DNA from: JAVBLD01 sp031553705 | GTDB taxonomy: Bacteria; Bacteroidota; Bacteroidia; Bacteroidales; Marinifilaceae | NCBI GenBank assembly: GCA_031553705.1 | Contig: JAVBLD010000003.1 | Location: 62,001 to 126,000, forward strand | Length of the DNA: 64,000 bases | Direction of reading: 5' to 3' | Shown here: positions 37,601-46,420 of the stretch, one piece after another | Numbering within the stretch: the stretch's first letter is position 1 | Layout: each line of letters begins with the position of its first letter | The notes under the pieces: generated by a model | What the model was told of the DNA's origin: nothing | Database searches by the model: none | The model's input: the letters and a program-made list of their open reading frames with translations, nothing else | Position numbers and translations under genes: made by a program

Positions 37601-38329
37601 TTGAATTCGTTTTATTCTTACACGTTTACACATTTGGATCCGAAAGACGGACGCCCGATGTTTGCCCGTGTGGATGAAGAGGATATGGACCGTTATTTAG
37701 ATATGGAGTCGAGAGAGCAGGTTTTTGCTACGGTTATGGAATTCTCGGGAAGAAGGGAACCTTTTATTCAGGGAGGAGTGAATAATACATTCTCTTATAA
37801 ACGGTTATCTTTGGGTTTGAATCTTGCATACAGTGTTGGTTCCAAGGTGCGGTTACTTAAACTTTATCCGACGAATCTTAGCTCAAAGAGTGTGGCTCCG
37901 CAGCCGGTTCAAAATCTCCGGCGGGAATTTGTACATCGATGGAGGCAGCCAGGAGATGAGAGATATACTAATATTCCAGGCCTTTTGTCCAATACCGCGT
38001 ATGAGAATACATTCAGCCCCTGGTGGAAAGATGAACCTTATGCGTTTGCTCAAAATATCTGGCAGATGTACAACAACTCCAGCGTACGGGTGGTAAATGG
38101 AGATTATCTTAAGATACAAAGCATCAATTTGCGTTATTCCGTGCCGGAAAAGCTATGTCGTAAGATGTCTGTCGAATCGGCTTATATTTCTCTTTCCGGA
38201 GCGAATATCTATACTTGGAGCCACAAGGCGTTGAAAGGCCAGGATGCTCAGTCGCAATCAGGTACTGCCGAACATATCAGCGTTCCGATACGTCCTACTT
38301 ATACGTTTAATCTCAACTTAACGTTTTAA
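34700..38329 (+). CDS. SusC/RagA-family TonB-dependent receptor with STN signalling domain
   Basis: A 1209-residue outer-membrane transporter. I take the ATG at 34700; one at 34655 is also in frame. A long basic n-region and signal peptide end near ESSAQ. Then come an STN domain (about 45-115, ISFFELFNEI-type pattern NVSFFELFNEIHKQTG), a carboxypeptidase-regulatory domain (about 125-205, GRVVDEQKIPLPGVNVRVKG), a TonB plug with PLWVLDGIVL and IEAIDVLKDASATALYGTRAANGVI, and the barrel. The STN domain marks it as the input of the ECF/FecR pair upstream. It forms a transport unit with the SusD protein, whose ATG overlaps its stop. The substrate is unknown. Confidence 0.96.
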   Translation: MKKKRNVCPFMLKHIKKGWMIMRLCVVFVVLFVFSGYAESSAQNQLITLNLRNVSFFELFNEIHKQTGLRFVYNTDQLNKLSAVDVRVENKKVSEVLKDLFAKTPFTYVCEDDVIMLMPNPQQQKEIQLEGRVVDEQKIPLPGVNVRVKGVLHGAITDKDGNYRITLPATEGIVLIFSFMGMETVEIKYAGKNVINVVMKEAVTLLDEVVVSTGYQKIEQRHLTSAVTHVKMEDIMVPGINTIDKMLESHVPGLIYMQNSGQVGATPRLRIRGTSTILGTQEPLWVLDGIVLTDPVNVDPNQINDLDFVNLLGNAISGLNPNDIEAIDVLKDASATALYGTRAANGVIVITTKQGKQGAPRVSYSFTGTLSPRSRYTDRSVYVMNSRERIDYSREIIERGLYYPGIKEWVGYESALFDYWNKVIDFPTFKNQIDQYETSNTDWFDIICRDAFSHNHTVSLSGGSPNVKYYASIGYAQENGVLQKEQMDRYNAMVRLTINDKKFTGNFSLIANINEKDYTPTELGIMDYAYNTSRAVPLYNADGSLWFYYVTKNNIRVPFNIIHDRDNSDNLIKGSSFMFTSMLGYRFLECLKFDVTLSYNVANTDNTVYLGEATSFAESLRAVDDATSTMPFGAQLTRTNTTNNSYTVRGQLNFNKFLDSQNKHLVAVAAGAELTSTHYTGMKQIHRCYLPDRGMSISKVSISQYPAFGSWLATDPNARGILTDQLTNKVGTYATVSYTYDNRYTLNANMRVDASNKFGSQSNKRMLPIWSTSARWNMKGDIFKHIKWVDDVSLRASFGYQGNMPDNETPELIIRKGEMNSFFGEYESHVHAFPNPDLRWEKVASFNSGLDVALFRNKVRGSVSYYYKRTTNAFLKKQVSVINGVTTYVVNEGTVENQGFELSLNITPVGAFSGGGEGFRWSCDPQIGQVLNRLIDKTMHNKTQQTLHDEYTYDDFLTGKAQVVGMPLNSFYSYTFTHLDPKDGRPMFARVDEEDMDRYLDMESREQVFATVMEFSGRREPFIQGGVNNTFSYKRLSLGLNLAYSVGSKVRLLKLYPTNLSSKSVAPQPVQNLRREFVHRWRQPGDERYTNIPGLLSNTAYENTFSPWWKDEPYAFAQNIWQMYNNSSVRVVNGDYLKIQSINLRYSVPEKLCRKMSVESAYISLSGANIYTWSHKALKGQDAQSQSGTAEHISVPIRPTYTFNLNLTF

Positions 38330-39939
38330 TGCAAAATAGTATGAATAAGAATATAATATGGTTGTTGGTCGGGTTGCTCTGTTTTTTCGGCAGTTGCTCC
38401 GATTTTCTGGAAGAGAAATCGCACGATCTTACTTACGCCTCGTCCTGTAAGGACATGAATGAATTGCTTGTCGGGGGAGGATATATGAAACATGTCAGTG
38501 GTGATGTCGTTAGTCGGCAAGGACTGCCTCTTGTAGTAAATGGTGGAGATAATGCTCTTTATTTTCCTTGGATCCATGTGATGGATGATGATGTTACTGC
38601 ATATTGTGCCGGAATAGGTTTGGGGGAGGCACAGACATACGGACAACTTGGGTCGTTTTACCGTTGGGAAAAGGATCCGTGCAATGTAGAAGGGAATTTT
38701 TATAACGATAATACTTGGGACCGGTTATATAGGCATATCGGAGTTCTGAATGTAATACTCAATAAGGTGGATGAGTTTACCAACGATCCGGAGTCCGAAC
38801 GGGACCAGGTAAAGGGCGAATGCTATTTTTTACGGGCAGCTTACTATTTCCTGTTAGTAAACTTTTATGCTCCTCCTTATTCTCATATATCCGCTTCTTC
38901 CGATCCGGGTGTACCCTTGAAGATCACTCCTTATATTAATATGAATAAGGATTTCACCCGAACCCCGGTAGATACGGTCTATCATCAGATCGTAAGGGAT
39001 CTTCAGGCGTCGATCGCCTGTCTGAATGGAAAGGTGCCGAAATCGATTCATCGGGCGAGTGTGGATGCCGCAAGGGTTTTATTAAGCCGGGTATACTGTT
39101 ATATGGGAAAATGGGAGTTAGTACCGGAGCTTTGTGATGAGGTATTGAAAGGAAACTACTACCTGTTACCGATGAACGAGTGGAGAAGTAAGTCGGGTAC
39201 TGTTTATTCCGATCTTGAGGAGGCTAGGCGAAATGTTGTTTATTCGTCCTCCCCGGAGACAATTTTTACCCAAGGAAGTTATTCGCTTTTACAGGTATGT
39301 GTATATTCAGGGACTGCAGGAGTTTCAACGTTTGTAGCGTCGAGCGAGCTGACACAGCTATATGATCCCGATGATACACGTCCGACTTATTTTTTTAGAA
39401 ATGATAACGGTACTAGTTTTCATAGAGTGCCTTATAAATTTGCTAAGAATTATGAACCTCTTCAACCGGAGGCTTCCGATAATTTCCTGATCCGGTTACC
39501 AGAGGTCTATCTGAATAAGGCTGAAGCACTGGCGATGAACGACGATAATGAAGGAGCAAGAGATGTGATCCAGCAATTAAGGGCCAAAAGATATATTACA
39601 GGCCTGTTGCCTGCGATGCCTGCATTGACCGGAGAAGCCCTGGTAAATTTTATCCGGGATGAACGGCGACGTGAGCTCTGTTTTGAAGGACATCGCTGGT
39701 TTGACCTGCGGCGTTATGCGGTAAGCTCTAAATATCCGATGGCAAAAGAGATCCGGCATGATGTTTATGGAAACGGAACTTCTTCCGGTGCAGGTGTTCC
39801 GGGAGTGTGGGGTGGATACTATAAACTGGAGCGTTTTCCGGACGGAGGATGGGTGTTGCCTATTCCGCAGTATGATATTGAGAAAAATCATTGGAAATTG
39901 GTTCAAAACGAACGGCCGGAGCGTATGTTGATGGAATAA
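38329..39939 (+). CDS. SusD/RagB-family surface lipoprotein
   Basis: A 536-residue surface lipoprotein that acts as the lid of the SusC transporter. Lipobox and cysteine are in CFFGSCSDFLEE. A TAATG overlap with the SusC stop suggests coupled translation, although the ATG at 38341 would also give a normal signal peptide. The helical TPR scaffold typical of SusD is visible: GECYFLRAAYYFLLVNFYAPPY near the middle, and the C-terminal RRRELCFEGHRWFDLRRY motif. No glycoside hydrolase or polysaccharide-utilisation enzyme follows. The downstream genes are peptidase-like, so a peptide or protein ligand is more likely than a glycan (inference). Confidence 0.95.
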   Translation: MQNSMNKNIIWLLVGLLCFFGSCSDFLEEKSHDLTYASSCKDMNELLVGGGYMKHVSGDVVSRQGLPLVVNGGDNALYFPWIHVMDDDVTAYCAGIGLGEAQTYGQLGSFYRWEKDPCNVEGNFYNDNTWDRLYRHIGVLNVILNKVDEFTNDPESERDQVKGECYFLRAAYYFLLVNFYAPPYSHISASSDPGVPLKITPYINMNKDFTRTPVDTVYHQIVRDLQASIACLNGKVPKSIHRASVDAARVLLSRVYCYMGKWELVPELCDEVLKGNYYLLPMNEWRSKSGTVYSDLEEARRNVVYSSSPETIFTQGSYSLLQVCVYSGTAGVSTFVASSELTQLYDPDDTRPTYFFRNDNGTSFHRVPYKFAKNYEPLQPEASDNFLIRLPEVYLNKAEALAMNDDNEGARDVIQQLRAKRYITGLLPAMPALTGEALVNFIRDERRRELCFEGHRWFDLRRYAVSSKYPMAKEIRHDVYGNGTSSGAGVPGVWGGYYKLERFPDGGWVLPIPQYDIEKNHWKLVQNERPERMLME

Positions 39940-40075
39940 AACGGAGGTCTTTGTTTAAAAATCAAGTATGAAGAAAGTAAGATGATTTTATTTAATAGTT
40001 ATATGTATGTTACAATATATACAACAAATTATATGGATAGAGTCGCTTTAATTTTCAACTTTTAAATCTTTATGT

Positions 40076-41014
40076 ATGAAAATAAAATTAATATATGGAT
40101 TGATCGCCTGTTTATGGTTGGTCTCCTGCGATAAGAAAGAGGATCGGGTTGAGCCGTCGAATGCCGACAAGAACTGGTTCGAGATCAAAGATAATCCGTC
40201 GGATGAACTGGATCATTTGATTTACCAGGTGTATAAAGAAACGGGTGTCTCTATTTTGTATAATGATACGCTTGGATATGAAACCAGGTATGATGGTTAT
40301 GGAAACCCGTATCTCCGTTATGAGAAAATACGCCTTGGCTATGCATTAATGTACTCTGCACCAGGAACTCAAAAATATAAGCTGGCAACAGACCGGCAAG
40401 GGGTCTTGGAGATGGTTCAATTGATAAATGATTATGTTCTTCCGGTTATGCCTCCCGTTGCATTACCGATGTCTTATTTAGTTGTAGGGGAGTTGACGGA
40501 AACGCAACAAGGCGCGACGGTTTCTATTCCTGTCTATAGAGATATTACTACAACTCTTGTTCGTATCGACACGGTAGAAAGAATGTCTGAAGGCGAAAAA
40601 GTAATTGCGGCTGCTAAAATTATTGGAGGAGGGGTGTATAGTTATCTGGTGAGGTATCTTACGGCCAAGGAGTTGAATGAATTTTACGATATAACCAATT
40701 TTCTAACCGTTCCGGGCTTGAGTGACAATGTACCTGGATCGGGGGCGAAATATCCTCGTTATGCTACCGCTTCTTATCAGGTCTCGAAAGGTGTTTCTCC
40801 TAATCCCGAGACTTATGGCTTTCTATATTGGTTTAGTGTGACTAGTACAACTTACCGTTCAATCCGAGAAATAGATGACTTTATGTCTTATATCGCTTTG
40901 TTTTTTAGTACTGAAGAGGCTGAGGTGCAAGAACGTTATAAAAACTTTCCTGTAGTTCTCAAAAAATATGAGGTGGTAAAGAAGATGATAGAAAAGGTTG
41001 TTATTTCGATTTAA
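40076..41014 (+). CDS. Lipoprotein near SusD, possibly an inactive Mx1-type (zinc-binding) peptidase relative
   Basis: A 312-residue lipoprotein; the signal peptide ends at C18 (LWLVSC). The layout (NPSDELDHLIYQVYKETGVSILYN near the start, ELNEFYDITNF in the middle, a C-terminal YKNFPVVLKKYEVVKKMIEKV helix) resembles the putative zinc-binding lipoprotein family often found just after SusC/SusD in Bacteroidales. The HExxH metal motif of that family should lie before ELNEFYD, but it is absent. The sequence there reads IIGGGVYSYLVRYL. The family link is my recollection of the pattern and is tentative. If right, this is a catalytically dead member that may bind peptides or modulate the SusC/SusD pair. 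Confidence 0.5.
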   Translation: MKIKLIYGLIACLWLVSCDKKEDRVEPSNADKNWFEIKDNPSDELDHLIYQVYKETGVSILYNDTLGYETRYDGYGNPYLRYEKIRLGYALMYSAPGTQKYKLATDRQGVLEMVQLINDYVLPVMPPVALPMSYLVVGELTETQQGATVSIPVYRDITTTLVRIDTVERMSEGEKVIAAAKIIGGGVYSYLVRYLTAKELNEFYDITNFLTVPGLSDNVPGSGAKYPRYATASYQVSKGVSPNPETYGFLYWFSVTSTTYRSIREIDDFMSYIALFFSTEEAEVQERYKNFPVVLKKYEVVKKMIEKVVISI

Positions 41015-41057
41015 TAGTGTAAATGTAAGAAATTTAAAAATAGTTGTTGACCTGTTT

Positions 41058-41093
41058 TATCTTTGTAGATCCCTTAAAAGGGGATCTACAAAG
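41058..41093 (+). promoter_or_regulatory. Promoter -7 element overlapped by a perfect 13-bp inverted repeat
   Basis: TATCTTTG (41058-41065) is a -7 match ahead of the TldD/TldE genes; the -33 box is weak. CTTTGTAGATCCC (41061-41073) and GGGATCTACAAAG (41081-41093) are exact complements around a 7-base loop. The left arm covers most of the -7 element. It could be an operator, or a leader hairpin since transcription would start inside it. Confidence 0.6.
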
Positions 41094-41138
41094 GATGTGG
41101 AAAATTGCGGGGACAGACTACGGAGATGTAAAAATAAT

Positions 41139-42815
41139 ATGAAAAAATTGAGTTTATTAATATGCTGTTTTATTGCCGTTGCGGTTCGCCTTTCGGCTCA
41201 GGATCCTTTGTTGAATGTGCTGAAAGATGAACTGTCGGTGGAGATGAAGCAGTTGCAAAAACAGGATGTCCCCCCTTATTATATGGATTGCCGGGCGGTG
41301 GATGAGAGAAATATAACGGTAAATACCACTTTCGGTTCGTTGATTAGGAGTAGCGATACCCGTTCGGTACTGTTTGTTCCGCAAATCCGTGTCGGAACGC
41401 CGCAGCAGGATAATTTTAAAGATACTGATGTGGGAAGTTCATATACGATACAGGGGCCTGTATGTGGGGTATTGCCGGTAGACGGCCGTTTCCGGGAGGA
41501 AGCTTTCCGGGAGGGGATATGGAGTGAGGTGAAAGCGCGGTATGAATATGTGAAAGGCGTATATCAAAAAATGATAGATAATCAGGATATTAAAGTGGAG
41601 AGTAGTGATAAATCTCCGTGCTTTTCCGATGTTCCGGTGGAAAAATACTATGAAGCTCCTCTTTCTCCGGAAAAAGTTACGATTGACTGTAGTAAATGGG
41701 AAGAAGGGCTTAAAAAAATATCCCGTATCTTCAAAAAGTATCCGGAAATATTGCAAGGCGACGCTTCAATGAGTTTTAGGGTGGTAAGAACCTATTTTGT
41801 AAATACCGAGGGTTCAGAAGTGGTTCACAACCTTACCTATGCCAACTTGATTGTAGCCGGAATGGTGCGGGCAGAAGACGGGATGGAGTTACCTTTGCAC
41901 CTTACTTATTTTGCTTACCACCCTGATGACTTGCCTGTTATTGACAGTGTTTGCAGGAAGGTTGAGGTGATGGTCGAAAAGCTGATGGCTCTTCGTGAGG
42001 CTCCGGTGGTAGACGCTTATCGTGGCCCTATTTTGATGTCGGGAGCCGCTGCCGGCGTGTTTTTTCATGAGATATTCGGACACCGGGTCGAAGGACAGCG
42101 TATGCGTAGGGATTCTGACGGCCAGACGTTTAAAAAAATGGTCGGTCAGTACGTGTTGCCGGCAAGTATGCAGGTATATGATGATCCGACGTTACGGAAA
42201 TATGGAAAACAGGATTTGAACGGTTATTATAAATATGACGAGCAGGGAGTTCGGGCTGAGCGAGTGAATATAGTGATTGACGGCAAAATCCATGATTTCC
42301 TGATGACTCGTAAGCCGATGGAAAATTATCCGAGAAGTAACGGGCATGCCCGGGCTACTTGGGCGTTTGATCCGGTGTCACGCCAGTCGAACCTGGTGAT
42401 TGAGACAAAAGATCATAAGTCTGAGGCAGAACTTCGGAAAGCGTTTATAAACGAATTGAAAGCTCAAGGTAAAACCTACGGGTATTATTTGGAAGAGGTA
42501 ACCGGAGGATTTACGCAAACCAATAAATTGCAAATCAATTCATTTAATGTGACTCCTTTGGAGGTATATAAGGTATTTGCGGATGGTCGGCCGGATCAAT
42601 TGGTACGGGGCGTGAATTTGATCGGAACACCGTTGGCGATGTTTTCGAATATTATATGCGCCGGGGGCGCATCCGAAGTATTTACCGGTATGTGCGGTGC
42701 CGAATCGGGTTCGATTCCGGTGACGGCGATTGCTCCAGCTCTGTTGGTAAAGGGAGTTGAGCTGCAACGTAAGGCAAAATCCCAGGCAGAACATCAGATC
42801 TTAAAGAGACCTTGA
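41139..42815 (+). CDS. Secreted TldD-like metallopeptidase, copy 1 (U62 family)
   Basis: A 558-residue protein with a signal peptide (MKKLSLLICCFIAVAVRLSAQ). The start is at the ATG at 41139; longer frames run back into the promoter. The C-terminal half carries the TldD zinc site: HEIFGH (H310, E311, H315) within VFFHEIFGHRVEGQ, and the third ligand cysteine C519 in GMCGAESGS. Both match the HExxxH...GMCG arrangement known for E. coli TldD. About 190 extra N-terminal residues precede the part that resembles TldD. Classical TldD/TldE act in the cytoplasm on unfolded peptides. The signal peptide places this one in the envelope. Its likely partner is the next gene, and a second pair follows. Confidence 0.92.
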   Translation: MKKLSLLICCFIAVAVRLSAQDPLLNVLKDELSVEMKQLQKQDVPPYYMDCRAVDERNITVNTTFGSLIRSSDTRSVLFVPQIRVGTPQQDNFKDTDVGSSYTIQGPVCGVLPVDGRFREEAFREGIWSEVKARYEYVKGVYQKMIDNQDIKVESSDKSPCFSDVPVEKYYEAPLSPEKVTIDCSKWEEGLKKISRIFKKYPEILQGDASMSFRVVRTYFVNTEGSEVVHNLTYANLIVAGMVRAEDGMELPLHLTYFAYHPDDLPVIDSVCRKVEVMVEKLMALREAPVVDAYRGPILMSGAAAGVFFHEIFGHRVEGQRMRRDSDGQTFKKMVGQYVLPASMQVYDDPTLRKYGKQDLNGYYKYDEQGVRAERVNIVIDGKIHDFLMTRKPMENYPRSNGHARATWAFDPVSRQSNLVIETKDHKSEAELRKAFINELKAQGKTYGYYLEEVTGGFTQTNKLQINSFNVTPLEVYKVFADGRPDQLVRGVNLIGTPLAMFSNIICAGGASEVFTGMCGAESGSIPVTAIAPALLVKGVELQRKAKSQAEHQILKRP

Positions 42816-42906
42816 TTTTTGCGGCGCCAAGGATGGCAGCATCTTGATTGATATGGTATATGTCGCTTTGCGGCGATAAAAAGAATGAAATAAAAGAAGG
42901 AATTAT

Positions 42907-44559
42907 ATGAAGTTAATGAGATATGGCCTGGTTGTTATTATTTTGTCGATTACCAAATTGTTGGTAGCGCAAACAAAAGAGGATCAGGTTATTTTTAATG
43001 CGATGCGGGATGAAATGAAGCGGAGCATGCAATTGAAAACAGAAGGGAAAGAGAGTCCGTTTTTGATCCAGTATTATTATATCCGGAGTAAAAAAATGGA
43101 TGTCGATGCTAGTTTAGGTGCGGTTTTAACCTCTTCGGAGACCCCTGTCAATGCTGTCGGAGGAATCAGATTGTTGCTGGGAGATTATAAACGGAATACG
43201 GAAGAAATCCTGAATTCGAGAACGGTAAACGGATTTCCGATGCCGATTGATGTGGATTATGATGTGATTCGTGAAAAATATTGGTTTTATTCCGATATGG
43301 CTTATAAGATGGCCGTTATGATACAAGCGCATAAAAAGCAGATGGAAAAATTGAAACCGAAGGAAGAATTGGAGCTTGCGGAGTTGATGCCTATATCTCC
43401 GATAGAAAAGATCCAGCATCTTGATACGTTATTGATTTTGGATCGGGAAGCCTGCGAGAAAAAAGTGTCGGAAATCTCTACCGTATTTGAAGAGTTCAGT
43501 GATCTGTTTAATTCTACCGTATCGATAAACGGCAAAATAGAGGATTATTACTTAGTTTCGTCGGAAGGGGTGACCATAAAAAAGCAGATGCAAAGTCTGG
43601 TGTTGTCCGCATCTGTGAGCGGTATGACAAAAGAGGGACGGATAATAATGGAAGGATATTCGACTTCTGCAAAGAGCCTTGATGCTTTTCCTCCCATCGA
43701 TACGATAAAGAAGCAATTGAGGCGGGTGGCGGAAAATCTGGAGAAATTCAAATCGGCGGAATCATTCAAAAAATATTATTCCGGACCGGTGTTGTTTGAA
43801 GGCGGAGGCGCTTCGGCTTTGTTTGCTCAATTTACGAATAATGTATTAATATCCCCGAAACGATTTGCGATAGGGGAAGGTGCTTCGGCATCGGAACTTC
43901 CTCTAGCTGAGCGATTTACAAAGAAGGTGACGGATGGCCGTTTGACGGTAAAAAATTACACGACGCTAAAAGAGTACAAAGGAAAGAAACTAACCGGTCA
44001 TTATGAAGTGGATGCCGAAGGAGTTGTTCCGCCCGCCGAATTGACGTTGGTAGAAAACGGTTTCCTGAAAGGCTTTTTAAATGACAGGATTCCGAGGCAA
44101 AATTTTGAACAGACAACAGGCAGTTCGAACTATTACATGTTTAATAATAGGATTTATAACAAAATCGAACCGGGTGTCCTGCATTTCCAGGTGACAAAAG
44201 GATGTAAGCCTAAAGAACTGAAGAAGAAATTGCTGAAAGCGGCTAAAAAGGAGAGACTTGAGACGGCTTACATTGTAAGAAGGGCAGATGGAATATTTCC
44301 GTTGGTGTATGAGGTGGATGTGAAAACCGGAAAAGAGAAGCAGGTTGTCGATGTGAGCGTCAGCCTTCCGACAGGATTCGGACGCCGTGACTTCCGGGTA
44401 ATCGATTTTTCGAATAAAGAGATTATTACCGGGAAGATGATTTATCCGTCCGGAGTACTATTGGAGTCGTGTGAGTTGAGTAGGATCGAAAAACGGAATG
44501 AGAATTTGCCGCCGTTATCTCTTCCTTTGACAAAGAGTGTAACAGGCAATCAGGAGTAA
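42907..44559 (+). CDS. Secreted TldE/PmbA-like partner, copy 1
   Basis: A 550-residue protein with a signal peptide (MKLMRYGLVVIILSITKLLVAQ). It aligns in layout with TldD copy 1, but where TldD has HExxxH it reads FEGGGASALFAQFTNNVL, so it cannot bind zinc in the same way. That loss is the hallmark of TldE, the non-catalytic half of the heterodimer. The C-terminal part has VTDGRLTVKNYTTLKEYKGKKL and LTLVENGFLKGFLNDR, typical U62 strands. It lies 91 bases after TldD copy 1 and 21 bases before TldD copy 2. A paired envelope heterodimer with the upstream protein is inferred. Confidence 0.88.
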   Translation: MKLMRYGLVVIILSITKLLVAQTKEDQVIFNAMRDEMKRSMQLKTEGKESPFLIQYYYIRSKKMDVDASLGAVLTSSETPVNAVGGIRLLLGDYKRNTEEILNSRTVNGFPMPIDVDYDVIREKYWFYSDMAYKMAVMIQAHKKQMEKLKPKEELELAELMPISPIEKIQHLDTLLILDREACEKKVSEISTVFEEFSDLFNSTVSINGKIEDYYLVSSEGVTIKKQMQSLVLSASVSGMTKEGRIIMEGYSTSAKSLDAFPPIDTIKKQLRRVAENLEKFKSAESFKKYYSGPVLFEGGGASALFAQFTNNVLISPKRFAIGEGASASELPLAERFTKKVTDGRLTVKNYTTLKEYKGKKLTGHYEVDAEGVVPPAELTLVENGFLKGFLNDRIPRQNFEQTTGSSNYYMFNNRIYNKIEPGVLHFQVTKGCKPKELKKKLLKAAKKERLETAYIVRRADGIFPLVYEVDVKTGKEKQVVDVSVSLPTGFGRRDFRVIDFSNKEIITGKMIYPSGVLLESCELSRIEKRNENLPPLSLPLTKSVTGNQE

Positions 44560-44580
44560 TGCAAAATAGATAGAGTGAAA

Positions 44581-46281
44581 ATGAAAAAGATAGGACTATA
44601 TATTGTAATTCTACCGGTTGTACTTATTTGTACCCTCGGCGCTTACGGACAAGACCCGTTGTTGAATATCCTGAAACAGGAGTTGACCAAACAGATGGAG
44701 GAACTGAAGGCAAAGCCTTATCCTCCTTACTATATGAACTATAGAGTGGTGGATGAGTATAAAACAGTACTTTCCGCTTCGTTTGGGGCATTGATGGGGG
44801 ATAATGAGACACATACCCGTAGCTTTGTACCTCAGATCCGGATAGGAAATGAGAATCGGGATAATTTTATTAATGAGGATATGGGAGCGATGTCTCTTCC
44901 GGGACAGGGACCGGGCATCGGAACACTTCCGATCGGCAATGAGAACATTGAGAAAGCTGTCCGGCAGGGAATTTGGGACGAGGTAAACAAACGGTATAGA
45001 TATGCGGTGGATATGTATCACAAGATGGAGATAAATGAAAAATTGAAGATTGAGGCGGCGGATAAATCTCCTTCCCTGGCCAAGGCGCCGATAGAACATT
45101 ATTATGAAGAACCACTGTCGGCGGATAAATTAAAAGTGGACAAGGTGGAATGGGCGAAGCGGCTGAGGGAGATATCCGGTATATTTAAAAAATATCCTGA
45201 GATTTTGGATGCTTCCGTTGCTTTGGTAAAGCAGGTTGTACGTACTTATTTTGTCAGCAGCGAAGGAACCGAGGTCGTTCATAATCTTATCTATGTTCGT
45301 TTGATGATCATGGCACAAACGATGTGTGATGATGGAATGCAATTACCATTGAACCTCTCCTATTTTGCTTATGATACAAAGGGAATACCTGCTAATGAAG
45401 AGATCATTAAGGATGCGGAAAAATTGGCAAAGACCCTGGTAGCATTACGTAAAGCTCCTGTTGTGGATCCGTATACCGGTCCGGTTATTCTCTCCGGAGA
45501 AGCCAGCGGGGTTTTCTTTCATGAGATATTCGGCCATCGGATCGAAGGTCAGCGTATGCGGCAGGACTCTGACGGCCAGACCTTCAAAAAGATGATAGGA
45601 CAATTTGTTTTACCGGAAGCATTCCAGGTGTATGATGATCCGACATTGAAACAGTATAAAGGCGTGGATTTGAATGGTCATTATAAATATGATGAACAAG
45701 GAGTGAAAGCAGAGCGGGTAACGGTTGTCGCAGATGGTAAGATGAACGATTTCCTGATGAGCCGTAAGGCAATGGAGAATTTTCCGAAAAGTAACGGTCA
45801 TGCCCGGGCAATGGGAGGATTTGATCCGGTATCCCGGCAGTCAAATTTGATTATTGAAACAAAAAATTGTAAAAGTGATGCGGAATTACGGGAATTGTTA
45901 TTAAAAGAGATTAAGGCGCAGGGGAAAGAGTATGGTTTCTTTTTTAAATCGGTAAATGGTGGTTTTACTCAGACCGATATCCGTGCCATTAATTCTTTTA
46001 ATGTGGCTCCTTTGGAAGCCTACCGGGTGTATCTGGACGGCCGGCCGGACGAACTGGTCAGGGGAGTGGATCTGATCGGAACGCCGTTGACGATGTTTGC
46101 AGGTATAATGTGTGCCGGCGGGGAAACGAAAGTGTTTACAGGCATGTGCGGAGCGGAGTCGGGGTGGATTCCGGTAACGGCTATTTCGCCGTCGATCCTG
46201 GTAAAAAAGGCAGAGCTGCAAAGTAAGGCAAAATCAAATGTGGTACCTCCGTTGACCAAGAAACCGAGCAGTAAACAATGA
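44581..46281 (+). CDS. Secreted TldD-like metallopeptidase, copy 2
   Basis: A 566-residue paralogue of the protein at 41139. The signal peptide is MKKIGLYIVILPVVLICTLGAYGQ. The ATG at 44581 is preferred to the in-frame GTG at 44575. The zinc motif HEIFGH is at 314-319 and the cysteine ligand C523 is in GMCGAESGW. The region around the metal site (GQRM, DSDGQTFKKM, YDDPTLK, LNGHYKYDEQGVKAERV) is nearly the same as in copy 1, while the N-terminal third has diverged more. Pairwise duplication of the whole TldD-TldE unit is the simplest history. The C-terminus ends in a short charged tail (KKPSSKQ). Confidence 0.92.
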   Translation: MKKIGLYIVILPVVLICTLGAYGQDPLLNILKQELTKQMEELKAKPYPPYYMNYRVVDEYKTVLSASFGALMGDNETHTRSFVPQIRIGNENRDNFINEDMGAMSLPGQGPGIGTLPIGNENIEKAVRQGIWDEVNKRYRYAVDMYHKMEINEKLKIEAADKSPSLAKAPIEHYYEEPLSADKLKVDKVEWAKRLREISGIFKKYPEILDASVALVKQVVRTYFVSSEGTEVVHNLIYVRLMIMAQTMCDDGMQLPLNLSYFAYDTKGIPANEEIIKDAEKLAKTLVALRKAPVVDPYTGPVILSGEASGVFFHEIFGHRIEGQRMRQDSDGQTFKKMIGQFVLPEAFQVYDDPTLKQYKGVDLNGHYKYDEQGVKAERVTVVADGKMNDFLMSRKAMENFPKSNGHARAMGGFDPVSRQSNLIIETKNCKSDAELRELLLKEIKAQGKEYGFFFKSVNGGFTQTDIRAINSFNVAPLEAYRVYLDGRPDELVRGVDLIGTPLTMFAGIMCAGGETKVFTGMCGAESGWIPVTAISPSILVKKAELQSKAKSNVVPPLTKKPSSKQ

Positions 46282-46420
46282 GTTATAAGTTATGAATTAT
46301 GAGTTATAAAACTGGGGCAAGTGGCAGGTAGCAAGTGACGAGAAAATTCGATTTTCAATTATGAATTGTTAATTGGAACTCACTTTCAACTTTCAACTTT
46401 CAACTTTTAACTTTCAACGT
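46270..46420 (+). repeat. Dispersed intergenic repeat, member 1
   Basis: It contains GAGTTATAAGTTATGAATTATGAG-type sequence, the box CAAGTGGCAGGTAGCAAG (46318-46335) and a tandem of TTTCAAC units (about 46383-46419) running up to the next start codon. The same words recur in gaps near 50.5, 56.6, 59.1 and 61.9 kb. Confidence 0.65.

Noticed and set aside
40998..41138. N-terminal extension of TldD copy 1 back to 40998
   Set aside because: It overlaps the end of the previous gene, the promoter and the inverted repeat, while the ATG at 41139 gives a clean signal peptide.
46373..46420. Upstream extension of TldE copy 2
   Set aside because: It translates the TTTCAAC tandem repeat and precedes a perfect signal peptide at 46421.
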